DNA of 40,815 nt from Sphingomonadales bacterium (GTDB lineage: Bacteria; Pseudomonadota; Alphaproteobacteria; Sphingomonadales; Sphingomonadaceae). The notes under the pieces are model-generated. The model made no database searches. It was given only the letters and a program-made list of their open reading frames with translations, and had not been told where the DNA came from. The stretch lies in NCBI GenBank assembly GCA_027490455.1, contig JAIXYC010000148.1:1-40815 (forward strand), given 5' to 3'. Shown piece by piece: positions 21,504 through 32,389 of this stretch (position 1 is the stretch's first letter; every line of letters begins with the position of its first letter). A program made the translations under genes and the position numbers.

Positions 21504-22406
21504 TTGGCAGACGGACACATGGGGGCGGGGAAGCGGCCCATATATACATTAAGTGGGCACAGCCTTGTCGGAGACAAGCGCACAACGCCCATTCGCGGGG
21601 ACCTTGCCGACATCAGTCTGGCCGGAAAGCTGTTCGCGCCGCATTACGCCGTGCCGATGCTGCGCACGGGCATTGCGCCGGTTACCGAAATTCATGCCGA
21701 GGCGCACGCCACATCCATGCCCGTTAGCGCGTTAATGCATGGTGAGGAGTTCGCGGTGCTTGATGTCGCGGGTGAATGGGCATGGGGTTATTGCCTGCAC
21801 GATAATTATCTGGGTTATGTCCGCTTTGCCGAGCTTGGCGATGATTTTGACGCCACGCATATCGTCAGCGCACCTGCGACATTGCTGGTTTCCGCACCAT
21901 CGACAAAGGCGCCTGTGCTGGCGCGCTACCCCATGGGTGCGCAATTGCTTTGCGGCAGCCCAAGCGAATGCGGCAACTATCTGGCGTGCGAAAACGGTTT
22001 TGTGCCGCTGGCGCATTTGTCTGAAATCGGACGCGTTGCGGCATCACCCGCGGATTTGGCAGAACAGCTGATTGGCACGCCCTACAGCTGGGGTGGCCGC
22101 AGTGGAGACGCCATTGATTGCTCGGGCCTTGTGCAATTGGTGTTCGGACTGAAGGGCCATATGCCGCCCCGCGATGCCGATATGCAGCAGGCAGAATTTG
22201 GCGAAGAGCTGGCCGAGGGCGATGCGTTGCAGCGCGGCGATCTGGTCTTCTTCCCCGGCCATGTTGGTATCATGGCCGATGCCGAAAACATCATCCACGC
22301 CAATGGCACCGCGATGGCGGTCAGCGTTGAACCGCTGGCAGATGCGGCGGCACGCTTTGCCGCGCATGATGAAGCGATTGTTGCGCGCAAGCGGGTGATG
22401 TTTTGA
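21504..22406 (+). CDS. NlpC/P60 (C40) family peptidase with SH3-like region
   Basis: GTPYSWGGRSGDAIDCSGLVQLVF, GDLVFFPGHVGIMAD; TTG start at 21504, alternative ATG at 21519. Confidence 0.92.
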   Translation: MADGHMGAGKRPIYTLSGHSLVGDKRTTPIRGDLADISLAGKLFAPHYAVPMLRTGIAPVTEIHAEAHATSMPVSALMHGEEFAVLDVAGEWAWGYCLHDNYLGYVRFAELGDDFDATHIVSAPATLLVSAPSTKAPVLARYPMGAQLLCGSPSECGNYLACENGFVPLAHLSEIGRVAASPADLAEQLIGTPYSWGGRSGDAIDCSGLVQLVFGLKGHMPPRDADMQQAEFGEELAEGDALQRGDLVFFPGHVGIMADAENIIHANGTAMAVSVEPLADAAARFAAHDEAIVARKRVMF

Positions 22407-22428
22407 TCCGCCAATCCCTCACAGAAAA

Positions 22429-22558
22429 CACCGTAGCCCTGAGCAGCGGTCGCGCAGCGAACACGTCCGTCGAAGGGTGTCTATCCGCGGCAGCGCAAAC
22501 CTTTAGACGCCCTTCGACGGGCGCAGTTGCTTTGCAACTGCTGCTCAGGGCTACGGTG
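22429..22558. repeat. Nested inverted repeat, REP-like
   Basis: Outer arms CACCGTAGCCCTGAGCAGC (22429-22447)/GCTGCTCAGGGCTACGGTG (22540-22558) perfect; inner arms 22464-22482/22505-22523 (17/19); CAGTTGC-TTT-GCAACTG hairpin 22524-22540. Confidence 0.93.
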
Positions 22559-22565
22559 ATTTGAG

Positions 22566-23504
22566 ATGACCAAATCGATCTTCATCGACGGCGCATCGGG
22601 CACAACCGGTCTGGAAATCGCGGACCGGCTCGCTGATCGCGCGGAATTCACGCTCATCATCCTCGACGATGACAAACGCAAAGAACCCGCTGCAAAACGT
22701 GAGGCATTGAACGATGCTGACTTCGTCATCCTGTGCTTGCCCGACGATGCCGCGAAAGAGGCGGTGGCAATGACGACGTCAAGCCATACGCGCATTATCG
22801 ACGCATCGACCGCGCATCGTGTGAACCCGAACTGGGCCTATGGCTTCCCCGAATATCGCACTGGCCAACACGACCGGATTGCCAATGCCCGCCTTGTCAG
22901 CAACCCCGGTTGCTACCCCACCGGCTTTTTGGGGCTGGTTGCACCCTTGGTCGCGGCCGGATTAATCCCCGCAGACTGGCCGTACAGCGTCAATGCCGTT
23001 TCGGGCTATTCGGGCGGCGGGAAGGCATTGATTGAACGGTTCGAAGGTGGCGACGGCGCAGATATCGGCTTTCGCACTTATGGTCTTGATCTGAACCACA
23101 AGCATGTCGCCGAAATGCAGCAACATGCAGGGCTCGGCCTCGCGCCGATATTCTCTCCCGCCGTGGTGCGCGCGTTTCGTGGCATGGTGGTCGAAATACC
23201 GCTGCCCATCTCGGTCATGCCCGGCAGCGATGATCCTGACGAAATGCGTGCGGCCTTGTCGCTGCATTATGCCAAATCGCCCGTCGTGAAAGTGCACCAA
23301 GATGCGCCGCCAGCGGAACTGCTGATCCGGGCCGACCAAGAACCGTCCGACAAGCTTGACCTCTACGTCCTCGGTTCACCCGACGGCGCGCAAGTCCGCT
23401 TGCTGGCATTGCTCGACAATCTCGGCAAAGGCGCAAGCGGCGCCGCTGTTCAGAACCTGAACATCATGGCCGGACTGGACGAGACGATTGGGTTGCGGTT
23501 GTAA
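22566..23504 (+). CDS. argC: N-acetyl-gamma-glutamyl-phosphate reductase (type 2)
   Basis: IFIDGASGTTGLEIADRL, SNPGCYPTGFLGL, GYSGGGK. Confidence 0.94.
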   Translation: MTKSIFIDGASGTTGLEIADRLADRAEFTLIILDDDKRKEPAAKREALNDADFVILCLPDDAAKEAVAMTTSSHTRIIDASTAHRVNPNWAYGFPEYRTGQHDRIANARLVSNPGCYPTGFLGLVAPLVAAGLIPADWPYSVNAVSGYSGGGKALIERFEGGDGADIGFRTYGLDLNHKHVAEMQQHAGLGLAPIFSPAVVRAFRGMVVEIPLPISVMPGSDDPDEMRAALSLHYAKSPVVKVHQDAPPAELLIRADQEPSDKLDLYVLGSPDGAQVRLLALLDNLGKGASGAAVQNLNIMAGLDETIGLRL

Positions 23505-23522
23505 GCCTGACCACGCGCAAAA

Positions 23523-23553
23523 AGTAAGCTGCTGAAACGCGTTCAGCATGACG
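23523..23553. repeat. Solo half-unit related to REP at 3608-3638
   Basis: AGTAAGCTGCTGAAACGCGTTCAGCATGACG, 24/31 identical to the right arm of the 3.6-kb repeat, stem retained. Confidence 0.75.
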
Positions 23554-23564
23554 TGGTAGAGACC

Positions 23565-24410
23565 TCAATAAGGCGGCTGGTGCCACCCCTTCGGACTGCT
23601 CGTAAATATCTCGCAGCCATCCTCGGTGATGCCGATACTGTGTTCGAACTGCGCGCTCAATGAGCGGTCCCGCGTCACGGCCGTCCAGCCATCGTCGAGG
23701 ACTTTGCCTGCGGCTTTGCCGATGTTGATCATTGGCTCGATGGTGAAGATCATGCCGGGGCGCAGCTCTGGACCAGTGCCGGGGCGGCCGACATGGACGA
23801 TTTCGGGGGCATCGTGGAATAATTGGCCAAGGCCATGGCCGCAGAAATCGCGGACGACGCCATAGCGGTGCTTTTCGGCGTGGGTCTGGATCGCGTGGCC
23901 AATGTCGCCGACGCGGTTGCCGGGCTTGGCGGCTTCGATACCCAGCATCAGGCATTGATAGGTCACATCGACCAATCGTTTTGCCTTTACCGGCACGTCG
24001 CCGACGAGGAACATGCGGCTGGTGTCGCCATGCCAGCCATTTAATTGCGGCGTGACGTCGATGTTGACGATGTCGCCGTCCTTCAATTTCTTGTCCGATG
24101 GAATGCCGTGGCAGATGACATGGTTGATCGAAATGCAGCAGCTGTGCGTGTAACCGCGATAGCCAAGGGTTGCCGGCACCGCGCCACCGCGTATGGTCAT
24201 CTCACGGACGATGTCGTCCAGTTCTTCGGTGCTGACACCCGGCACGACATGCGGCACCAATGCATCGAGGATTTCGGCGGCAAGGCGGCCAGCCTTGCGC
24301 ATGCCTTCAAAGCCTTCGGCTCCGTGCAATTTGATGACCCCGTCACGGGCCTGCATCGCCTCTTCGGGCGTAACGCGTACATATTGTTCCATGCGGACGA
24401 TATAAGGCAA
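23565..24410 (-). CDS. map: Type I methionyl aminopeptidase
   Basis: RGYTHSCCISINHVICHGIPSDKKLKDGDIVNIDVT; GHGLGQLFHDAPEI; MIFTIEPMI; true start possibly 24392 (MEQYVRV). Confidence 0.95.
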   Translation of the reverse strand: MPYIVRMEQYVRVTPEEAMQARDGVIKLHGAEGFEGMRKAGRLAAEILDALVPHVVPGVSTEELDDIVREMTIRGGAVPATLGYRGYTHSCCISINHVICHGIPSDKKLKDGDIVNIDVTPQLNGWHGDTSRMFLVGDVPVKAKRLVDVTYQCLMLGIEAAKPGNRVGDIGHAIQTHAEKHRYGVVRDFCGHGLGQLFHDAPEIVHVGRPGTGPELRPGMIFTIEPMINIGKAAGKVLDDGWTAVTRDRSLSAQFEHSIGITEDGCEIFTSSPKGWHQPPY

Positions 24411-24454
24411 TAATCCGCACTTTGCGAGGGGGTGAATTATGCTATCGCGTCTTC

Positions 24455-25213
24455 ATGACAGATTCCCGCATATATACCGCAGCGCTCGTAATCATCGGCG
24501 ACGAGATCCTCTCTGGCCGAACACAGGACAAAAACGTCGCGCAGATTGCCCTTTGGCTCAATATTCAAGGCATTCGCTTGCGCGAAGTGCGTGTGGTGGC
24601 CGATGACATGGATGCCATTATAGAGGCAGTGAACCTCTTGCGCGCGCGCAACGACTATCTGTTCACCACCGGCGGCATTGGCCCAACGCATGATGACATT
24701 ACCGTTGACGCAATCGCAGCCGCGCTCGGCGTCGATGTTGTTATTCATCCAGAGGCTAGCGCAGTCCTACATGCCTATTATGAAACGCGTGGTGGCATTA
24801 ACCCGGGCCGCCTGCGCATGGCACGCGTGCCCGATGGCGCTGACCTTATCCCCAACAAGATGTCAGGCGCGCCCGGCATTCGCCACGGCAACATCTTCAT
24901 CATGGCTGGCGTGCCGCATATCACCGCCGGCATGTTGGATGCCCTGACCGGAACATTGGAGGGTGGAGCGCCCTTGTTGTCACAACAAATCGGCTGCTGG
25001 GTGGCCGAAAGTGAGGTTGCCAAACTGCTGGGCGACACCGAAAAGCATCATGAAGGTTGCCAGATCGGCAGCTACCCGTTTTTCCGCGAAGGCAAGGTCG
25101 GGGCGAATTTCGTTGTCCGGACAACAGACGCGGATAAGCTTGCTGAATGCATTGAGGCGCTGAAACTTGGTTTGCGCGGTTTAGGCTATGATTCCGTCGA
25201 TGGTGGAATTTAA
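24455..25213 (+). CDS. CinA-like molybdopterin-binding domain protein
   Basis: AALVIIGDEILSGRTQDKNVAQIA; LFTTGGIGPTHDDITVDAIAAALG. Confidence 0.9.
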   Translation: MTDSRIYTAALVIIGDEILSGRTQDKNVAQIALWLNIQGIRLREVRVVADDMDAIIEAVNLLRARNDYLFTTGGIGPTHDDITVDAIAAALGVDVVIHPEASAVLHAYYETRGGINPGRLRMARVPDGADLIPNKMSGAPGIRHGNIFIMAGVPHITAGMLDALTGTLEGGAPLLSQQIGCWVAESEVAKLLGDTEKHHEGCQIGSYPFFREGKVGANFVVRTTDADKLAECIEALKLGLRGLGYDSVDGGI

Positions 25214-25273
25214 ACGCAGGTTGGCCAGCCTGTTCATGTGCAGTCAAGCCTTCGTTCCGTTATGGGGATTGTA

Positions 25274-28150
25274 ATGCGCAAATTTACTCAATCTCTCGCT
25301 TTGGCAGCACTGCTGCTCTCCACCTCTGCTTACGCACAAAATGTTGCGCCTGCTGTAACGGTCTCCGCAAAGGCGGCCAAAGTTCCATGGCTGTATGAAG
25401 GCAGCGACGTACCGGTGGATGACACTTGGACCTTTGGTGTGCTGCCCAATGGGTTGCGCTATGCGGTGAAGAAAAATGATGTGCCTGCGGGGCAGGTATC
25501 CATCCGCGTGCGAATTGATGCGGGCGCGTTGCATGAAAATAATGACGAGCAAGGCTTTGCCCATCTCATCGAGCATCTGTCCTTCCGTGGATCAACCTTT
25601 GTACCCGATGGTGAGGCAAAGCGCATTTGGCAAAGGTTCGGCGTCACCTTTGGCAGCGACAGCAACGCGCAAACAACCCCGACGCAGACGGTCTATAAGC
25701 TCGACCTGCCCAATGCGACGCCCGAAAAGCTCGACGAGTCGGTCAAAATCATTTCGGGCATGATCCGCAATCCGCGTATCTCACCGAGTGCCCTGAATGC
25801 CGAACGCGCCATTGTCCTTGCGGAGCTGCGCGAAAATAGCGGCGCGCAAATGGTATACAGCGATGCACTGCGTCAGCACGCGTTTCAGGGACAGCGGCTG
25901 GCAAACCGGTCGACGATTGGCACGCCTGAAACATTGCAGGCGTCCGACGCCTTACGTTTGAGTGCATTTCATGACCGTTGGTATCGGCCCGAAAACGCTG
26001 TCGTCGTGATGGCCGGCGATATGGAGCCCACGCAGCTCGCCAATTTGGTGCAGAAATATTTCAACGACTGGAAAGGGAAGGGCGCCCGCGCGCCTGAGCC
26101 TGCCTTTGGCGACCCAACGCCCCAAGGCACACCAACGCGTGTGCTGATTGAGCCAACATTGCCCACCATTGTCAGCATTGCGTATTTGCGTCCTTGGCGG
26201 AAGGTCGACGATACGATTGCTTATAATGAGCAATTGTTGATTGACGCCCTTGCGCTTCAGATCATCAATCGCAGGCTTGAGGTGCAGGCGCGCAGTGGCG
26301 GCAATTATCTGTTCGCTGAAATCGCGCAGGAAGATATTTCGCGCACAGCGGACGCGACTTTGGTGTCCGTCACCCCCGTTGGCGACAAATGGGAAGCGGC
26401 GACGCGCGACGTCCGTGCCGTCATCGCCGACGCCATTGCTACGCCACCATCGGTTGTAGATATCGAGCGTGAGAAAACGCTTTTCGGAAATGCGTTGCGT
26501 ACAATGCTCGACAGCTATCCGTTTGAAGCCGCCGCCAAGCAAGCGGACAATATCGTCAATGCCGTGGATATTCGGGAAACGGTGGCTGCGCCAAAAACCG
26601 TCGTTCAGGTCTATGAAGGCATGAAGGACAAGTTCACGCCGCAGCGGCTGCTGGCGTCGACCCAAAAGCTTTTCATGGCCGATGCAACACGACTGATGCT
26701 GTCGTCACCCGCGCCGATCGCGGACGCAGACAATCGTGCGCTTGCGGCATTGAACGCCGTCGTATCGGCAAATACGACTGCGCGTTTATCCGAAAACACC
26801 CTTGGCTTTGCGGCGTTGCCGAAGCTTGGCGCACCCGGCAAGTTGGTGAGCGAAGAGACAATCTCCCGCTTGCAGATGACCCGGCTTGAACTGTCGAACG
26901 GCGTGCGGGCGTTGCTGTATCCCAACAAGGCCGAAAGCGGCCAGATTCGCGTGCTCGTCCGTTTTGGTCGCGGCTATCAAGCCGTTACCCCTGACAAAGG
27001 CAGCTTGCTGTGGGCAGGGCCGATCGTTTTGCCAGAAAATGGCATTGGCAAACTCAAGCGCACAGAAATTGACCAGATGGTCAATGGGCGGCGCATTGAA
27101 CTCAACTTCTCCATTGATGATGATGCGTTCCAGTTTGGCGCAAATACGCGGCCTGATGACCTTGCGGATCAGTTGACCTTAATTGCGACAAAGATCGAGC
27201 ATCCCGGCTGGGACCCTGCGCCGGTTGAGCGGGCAAAGGCGCTCGCGACGTCGGGTTATGCGAGTTTCGAAATGTCGGCGACCTCCGTGTTGCAGCGTGA
27301 TTTGGAATATCTGCTGCGCAACAATGATCCGCGCTGGAAAGCCGCGGCACCGGCGGACGTTGCGAAAGTCGATGCAGCGAAGTTCGAAGCATATTGGAAG
27401 CCATTGCTGGCGCAGGGACCCGTTGAGGTTCTGCTCTTTGGGGACTTCGACAAGGCAGCGGCTGTTGCTGCCTTGGAAAAAAGCTTTGGTGCGCTATCGC
27501 CGCGCGCACCTTTGCTCGTCGCTGCGGCAGCGCGCGATGTCCGGTTCCCAGCCCCGACCGCGACCCCCATTCGCCTGACACATCGCGGTGCGCGTGATCA
27601 GGCCGCAGCGGTGGTGGCATGGCCCACGGGCGGTGGCATCGCTGGCATCAGCGAAGGACGGCAGTTGGAAACGTTAGCCGCCATTTTCCGTGACCGGCTG
27701 TTTGAAAAGTTCCGTGCGGAGCAGGCAGCGAGCTACAGTCCCGACATGGCGGCCAACTGGCCAGTAAATTTCAACAGCGGTGGATATTTGATGGCCTATA
27801 CGCAGGTCAAACCAACTGACGTGGACCGCTTTTTTGCATTCGCGGATTCGGTTGCTGCTGATTTGATAGCCCATCCGGTGAGCGCCGATGAACTTCAGCG
27901 TGCGGTTGAACCGACGAAGCAAGCCATTGAGCGCGCGGCGTCAGGCAACACATTTTGGCTCAACCAGCTCAAGGGATCGACATATGATCCCGAACGCTTC
28001 ACTGCACTGGGTACGCTTTACAGTGATTATAACAGCGTGACGCCCGAGATCTTGCAATCACTGGCGAAACGCTATTTCGTTAAGGACAAGGCGTGGAAGC
28101 TTGTGGTCGCGCCTCAGTCTGCGAATGCAGACGCTGCAAGCTCGCGCTGA
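25274..28150 (+). CDS. M16 family zinc metallopeptidase, secreted
   Basis: Signal peptide MRKFTQSLALAALLLSTSAYAQ; inverted zinc motif HLIEH with downstream ERAIVLAELRE; tandem M16 repeats. Confidence 0.94.
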   Translation: MRKFTQSLALAALLLSTSAYAQNVAPAVTVSAKAAKVPWLYEGSDVPVDDTWTFGVLPNGLRYAVKKNDVPAGQVSIRVRIDAGALHENNDEQGFAHLIEHLSFRGSTFVPDGEAKRIWQRFGVTFGSDSNAQTTPTQTVYKLDLPNATPEKLDESVKIISGMIRNPRISPSALNAERAIVLAELRENSGAQMVYSDALRQHAFQGQRLANRSTIGTPETLQASDALRLSAFHDRWYRPENAVVVMAGDMEPTQLANLVQKYFNDWKGKGARAPEPAFGDPTPQGTPTRVLIEPTLPTIVSIAYLRPWRKVDDTIAYNEQLLIDALALQIINRRLEVQARSGGNYLFAEIAQEDISRTADATLVSVTPVGDKWEAATRDVRAVIADAIATPPSVVDIEREKTLFGNALRTMLDSYPFEAAAKQADNIVNAVDIRETVAAPKTVVQVYEGMKDKFTPQRLLASTQKLFMADATRLMLSSPAPIADADNRALAALNAVVSANTTARLSENTLGFAALPKLGAPGKLVSEETISRLQMTRLELSNGVRALLYPNKAESGQIRVLVRFGRGYQAVTPDKGSLLWAGPIVLPENGIGKLKRTEIDQMVNGRRIELNFSIDDDAFQFGANTRPDDLADQLTLIATKIEHPGWDPAPVERAKALATSGYASFEMSATSVLQRDLEYLLRNNDPRWKAAAPADVAKVDAAKFEAYWKPLLAQGPVEVLLFGDFDKAAAVAALEKSFGALSPRAPLLVAAAARDVRFPAPTATPIRLTHRGARDQAAAVVAWPTGGGIAGISEGRQLETLAAIFRDRLFEKFRAEQAASYSPDMAANWPVNFNSGGYLMAYTQVKPTDVDRFFAFADSVAADLIAHPVSADELQRAVEPTKQAIERAASGNTFWLNQLKGSTYDPERFTALGTLYSDYNSVTPEILQSLAKRYFVKDKAWKLVVAPQSANADAASSR

Positions 28151-28189
28151 CGCTCCTTTTGTCTTTACAATCCGCTTAGGCAGAAAGCG

Positions 28190-29491
28190 TCAAAGCACAT
28201 ATTTCGACAGGTCGGTGTCTTTTGCGATGCCCGATAGCTGCTTGTGCACATAGTCCGCGTCGATCACGATTACGTCACCCTTGCGGTCTTCGGCATCGAA
28301 GCTGATATCTTCGAGCAGCTTCTCCATGACCGTTTGCAGCCGCCGTGCACCGATGTTTTCAACGGTTGAATTCACATCCATTGCAATGCGCGCGATGGCA
28401 TCAATCGCATCGTCGCTAAATTCCAGCGTGACCTCTTCCGTCGCTAACAGTGCAGTGTATTGCTGCGGCAAATTGGCGCGGGTTTCCGAAAGGATACGGA
28501 CGAAGTCGGCATGTTCCAATGCGCGCAGTTCAACACGGATGGGCAAGCGACCCTGCAATTCAGGCAGCATGTCGCTTGGCTTTGAAATGTGGAATGCGCC
28601 TGATGCGATGAACAGCACATGGTCGGTTTTCATGGGGCCATATTTGGTCGCCACTGTCGTGCCTTCGATCAGCGGCAGCAGATCGCGCTGGACGCCTTCA
28701 CGGCTGACTGAACCACCGCGCACGTCCGACACGGCAATCTTGTCGATTTCGTCGAGGAACACGATGCCATTGGCTTCCGCATCCGCCAAAGCCACGCGGT
28801 TGACGTCGTCTTGGTCAAGGCGCTTTTCGGACTCTTCCTCAACGAGCTTGGTCCAAGCATCGGGGACCTTCATTTTGCGGCGTTTCAGATCGTCTTTGCC
28901 AAAGGCTTTGCCCATCATCTCGCCAAGATTGATCATACCGACATTGCCGCCCATGCCGGGAATTTCCATCGGCGTGGTTGGACTGTCCGATACTTCAATC
29001 TCGATTTCGACATCGTCCATGTGCCGATCACGAATGCGCTGGCGAAATGCTTCGCGCGTGGCTTCGCTCGCGGTATCACCCGCCAACGGCTTCAGAATTC
29101 GTTCCATTGCGGCGGCTTCGGCGGCCTCACGCACATGTTCGCGGCGGCGTTCTTTCTCAAGACGCACAGCCTCTTCAGCCAAGTCGCGGGCGATCTGCTC
29201 AACGTCCCGCCCGACATAGCCGACTTCCGTGAACTTGGTCGCTTCGACCTTGATAAACGGTGCATCCGCAAGTTTGGCGAGGCGGCGCGATATCTCGGTC
29301 TTGCCGCAACCCGTGGGGCCAATCATCAGGATGTTTTTGGGCGTCACCTCATCGCGTAAATCCGCACCGAGGCGTTGGCGACGCCAGCGATTGCGCAGTG
29401 CAACCGCCACGGCACGTTTTGCGTCGGCCTGGCCAATAATATGTTCGTCGAGAGCAGCCACAATGGCTTTGGGTGTCAGAGCGATTTTCAT
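28190..29491 (-). CDS. hslU: HslU ATPase subunit of HslUV protease
   Basis: [56 protein letters not shown]. Confidence 0.98.
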   Translation of the reverse strand: MKIALTPKAIVAALDEHIIGQADAKRAVAVALRNRWRRQRLGADLRDEVTPKNILMIGPTGCGKTEISRRLAKLADAPFIKVEATKFTEVGYVGRDVEQIARDLAEEAVRLEKERRREHVREAAEAAAMERILKPLAGDTASEATREAFRQRIRDRHMDDVEIEIEVSDSPTTPMEIPGMGGNVGMINLGEMMGKAFGKDDLKRRKMKVPDAWTKLVEEESEKRLDQDDVNRVALADAEANGIVFLDEIDKIAVSDVRGGSVSREGVQRDLLPLIEGTTVATKYGPMKTDHVLFIASGAFHISKPSDMLPELQGRLPIRVELRALEHADFVRILSETRANLPQQYTALLATEEVTLEFSDDAIDAIARIAMDVNSTVENIGARRLQTVMEKLLEDISFDAEDRKGDVIVIDADYVHKQLSGIAKDTDLSKYVL

Positions 29492-29538
29492 TACTGCCTA
29501 GATGGGAAGTTGCTGGTGCCGTTCAAGTCGCTGCCGCG

Positions 29539-30105
29539 TTATGCCGCGCTGTCCAACGTCTCAACGGTCAGTTGGTCGTTGGTATACACACAAATTTCAG
29601 CCGCGATTTTCATGGCATGACGCGCCATTTTTTCGGCATCTGCCTCATAATCCGCGAGCGCCCGTGCCGCTGATAAGGCGTAATTTCCACCAGACCCAAT
29701 TGCTGCGATGCCATCATTGGGTTCAAGCACATCGCCATTGCCCGTCAGGATCAATGTCACGTCTTTGTCCGCGACGATCATCATCGCTTCCAAATTGCGC
29801 AGATATTTATCGGTGCGCCAATCTTTGGCCAATTCGACCGCAGCGCGCATCAATTGGCCGCGATGCTGCTCCAATTTGCGCTCAAGCCGCTCGAACAGCG
29901 TAAATGCGTCGGCGGTCGCGCCGGCAAAGCCACCAATGACGGATCCGTCATGCAGCTGACGGACCTTCTTGGCATTGGGCTTCATGACCGTTTGGCCCAT
30001 GGAGACTTGGCCATCACCAGCGATGACGACTTTGCCGTTTTTGCGCACAGACAATATGGTGGTGCCGTACCAAGTGGACGGATTTCCGTGAGAGTGATTT
30101 TCCAT
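29539..30105 (-). CDS. hslV: HslV peptidase subunit
   Basis: [43 protein letters not shown]. Confidence 0.97.
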   Translation of the reverse strand: MENHSHGNPSTWYGTTILSVRKNGKVVIAGDGQVSMGQTVMKPNAKKVRQLHDGSVIGGFAGATADAFTLFERLERKLEQHRGQLMRAAVELAKDWRTDKYLRNLEAMMIVADKDVTLILTGNGDVLEPNDGIAAIGSGGNYALSAARALADYEADAEKMARHAMKIAAEICVYTNDQLTVETLDSAA

Positions 30106-30148
30106 ATTTTGGATATGGGTCGATTGACACCAAAGCGCAAGAGAGGGC

Positions 30149-31153
30149 TTAGCCGCCTTGAATATCTGTCAGGCGGCGTTCCCATGCGAGCGCGTGCTGG
30201 ACGATTTGGTCCAGATTGTCGTAGCGCGGTTCCCAACCAAAGCGGTTCTTGATTGCCCGATTGTCAGAAATCAGCGAGTCAGGATCTCCGGCGCGCCGAC
30301 CTTCCATCTTGCGGTGCAATTTTTTGTTGGTCACGCGGTCGACGGCGTCGAGAACCTGCATGACCGAATAGCCATGGCCGTATCCGCAATTGAGCGTGTG
30401 GCTCCGTTCGGGGGCGGCGATAAGTGCTTCAAGCGCGGTGACATGCGCCGCAGCAAGGTCGCTGACATGGATGTAATCGCGAACGCCAGTCCCATCTTCG
30501 GTCGCATAGTCGGTGCCGAAAACGCTGACGCTTTCCCGCTTGCCAAGGGCAGCCTCAACCGCAATTTTTAGCAAATGTGTCGCCCCGACAGTGGACTGGC
30601 CCGTGCGCGCCAGCGGATCGGCACCGGCGACGTTAAAGTAACGCAGCGCGCAATAGTTGAAATCATGCGCCGCCGCGACATCACGCAACATCATTTCAGT
30701 CATCAATTTCGATGATCCGTACGGATTGATGGGCTGTGTCGCCATATCTTCACGCACCGGGCTGGTTTCGGGAATGCCATATGTCGCCGCGGTCGACGAA
30801 AAAATCATGTGTTTGACGCCGGATGAAATGGCCGTCTCAATCAAACTTCGGCTTTTTGCAGTGTTGTTGTTGTAATATTTGAGGGGGTTCTCAACAGATT
30901 CAGGCACAACCACCGATCCCGCAAAGTGCATGATTGCGTCGATATGTTCATCGCGAATGATGCTTTCGACCAAATTTGAATCGCTGATATCACCATAATA
31001 GAACCCGGCGTCTTCAGCCACGGCCCAACGAAAGCCAGTCACAAGATTATCGATAACAATAGGGTGATGACCAGCGTCGATTAACGCGAGCACGGCGTGG
31101 CTGCCAATATATCCAGCGCCGCCGGTTACCAAGACGTTGAGCTTTTGTACCAT
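30149..31153 (-). CDS. galE: UDP-glucose 4-epimerase
   Basis: [41 protein letters not shown]; start taken as MVQKLN at 31153. Confidence 0.94.
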   Translation of the reverse strand: MVQKLNVLVTGGAGYIGSHAVLALIDAGHHPIVIDNLVTGFRWAVAEDAGFYYGDISDSNLVESIIRDEHIDAIMHFAGSVVVPESVENPLKYYNNNTAKSRSLIETAISSGVKHMIFSSTAATYGIPETSPVREDMATQPINPYGSSKLMTEMMLRDVAAAHDFNYCALRYFNVAGADPLARTGQSTVGATHLLKIAVEAALGKRESVSVFGTDYATEDGTGVRDYIHVSDLAAAHVTALEALIAAPERSHTLNCGYGHGYSVMQVLDAVDRVTNKKLHRKMEGRRAGDPDSLISDNRAIKNRFGWEPRYDNLDQIVQHALAWERRLTDIQGG

Positions 31154-31324
31154 GGTCGCATTTCCCGTTATCATGATTGCGGACACGTCCGGAATCCATG
31201 CCGTTTTCGAATGTGTCTCTATTTTTCGGACTGTTGCATTTTCCATACAATACTGCGAACCATTTTGGATGGCCATGTTTCTTCAAAATCATGCTGCGGT
31301 TGGTTGCGGTAACGGCGGTATGCC

Positions 31325-32152
31325 TTGCGCGTAGCGGTGCACCAGATGACGAGCGGTGTTTTGCCAGCGGCGAACGTTTCGGAGATGATCGGGGCGATTG
31401 AAGCGGCTGCGCAGGGCGGGGCTGTCATGTATTTTGCGCCCGAAATGTCGATTATGGTGAATCGTAAGCGCGACGAAGCGCGCTTGCACATATGTGAAGA
31501 GGCGCAGACCAAATCGATCGAACACATCGCTGACGTTGCATCTCGCCATAACATATGGGTTCACTTGGGATCTATTCCGGTGGTGCATGGTGCCGGACCA
31601 CAACTGGCAAACCGAAGCATCGTCATTTCGGCCAATGGCGAAGTTATCGCGCGCTATGACAAAATCCATTTGTTTGATGTGGATTTGAAAACGGGCGAAA
31701 GCTGGCGCGAGTCTTCGGCCTATGTCGGCGGCGACACCCCCGTAATCGTGGACACACCATTGGGGAAAATGGGGCTAGCGGTTTGCTACGATATGCGTTT
31801 TCCAGACTTATTCAGCGCCTATGCAAAAGCGGGCGTGGATATCATCACGCTGCCATCGGCGTTTACAGTGCCGACCGGCGCGGCGCACTGGCACACGTTG
31901 CTACGGGCACGCGCGATTGAAAGCGAATGTTTCGTGATTGCAGCAGCGCAATGCGGGGTACATGAAGATGGCCGCGAGACATACGGCCATTCACTTGTGG
32001 CCGATCCTTGGGGAGAGGTCATCCTGGATATGGGAACCACGCCGGGACTCGCTTTTGTCGATTTGAATCTCGATAAAATCGCGGAAGTTCGGCAGCAAAT
32101 TCCCGTGCATCAAAACCGCCGCGCAATCGCGGAGCCCAGATTTTGTGAATAG
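31325..32152 (+). CDS. Carbon-nitrogen hydrolase (nitrilase superfamily, Nit-like)
   Basis: TTG start; YDKIHLFDVDL, GLAVCYDMRFPDLF catalytic Cys region. Confidence 0.93.
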   Translation: MRVAVHQMTSGVLPAANVSEMIGAIEAAAQGGAVMYFAPEMSIMVNRKRDEARLHICEEAQTKSIEHIADVASRHNIWVHLGSIPVVHGAGPQLANRSIVISANGEVIARYDKIHLFDVDLKTGESWRESSAYVGGDTPVIVDTPLGKMGLAVCYDMRFPDLFSAYAKAGVDIITLPSAFTVPTGAAHWHTLLRARAIESECFVIAAAQCGVHEDGRETYGHSLVADPWGEVILDMGTTPGLAFVDLNLDKIAEVRQQIPVHQNRRAIAEPRFCE

Positions 32153-32173
32153 AATGACCGCGAGCCTTTCGGA

Positions 32174-32389
32174 ATGAGCAGCTTTACCCTGATGCATTTG
32201 CAAGACCATTTTTGGACAGCTTTGTCCGCAGCGTCGGCATTGCTGGTGCTGGTTAGCAGCGTTGCGGACCGACGACGCCATAAACGCACTAAGCTCGACC
32301 AAGTCGGTATAATGCCATGGACCGGAATTACCGTGTTTTCCGTGCTGATTACGGTATTGGCAGCCGCGTTGGCGATTAAAGGGCTTTAG
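32174..32389 (+). CDS. Small membrane protein, 71 aa; stop codon formed at a MITE junction
   Basis: Intact ORF with two hydrophobic helices; stop TAG = TA target duplication + first G of element. Confidence 0.6.
   Translation: MSSFTLMHLQDHFWTALSAASALLVLVSSVADRRRHKRTKLDQVGIMPWTGITVFSVLITVLAAALAIKGL

Noticed and set aside
25952-26665. 237-aa minus-strand ORF inside the M16 peptidase
   Set aside because: Antisense shadow ORF; M16 motifs on the plus strand are clear
28281-29219. 312-aa ORF on + strand opposite hslU
   Set aside because: Antisense shadow ORF; Ser/Arg-rich translation typical of the reverse complement of a high-GC gene; hslU is unambiguous
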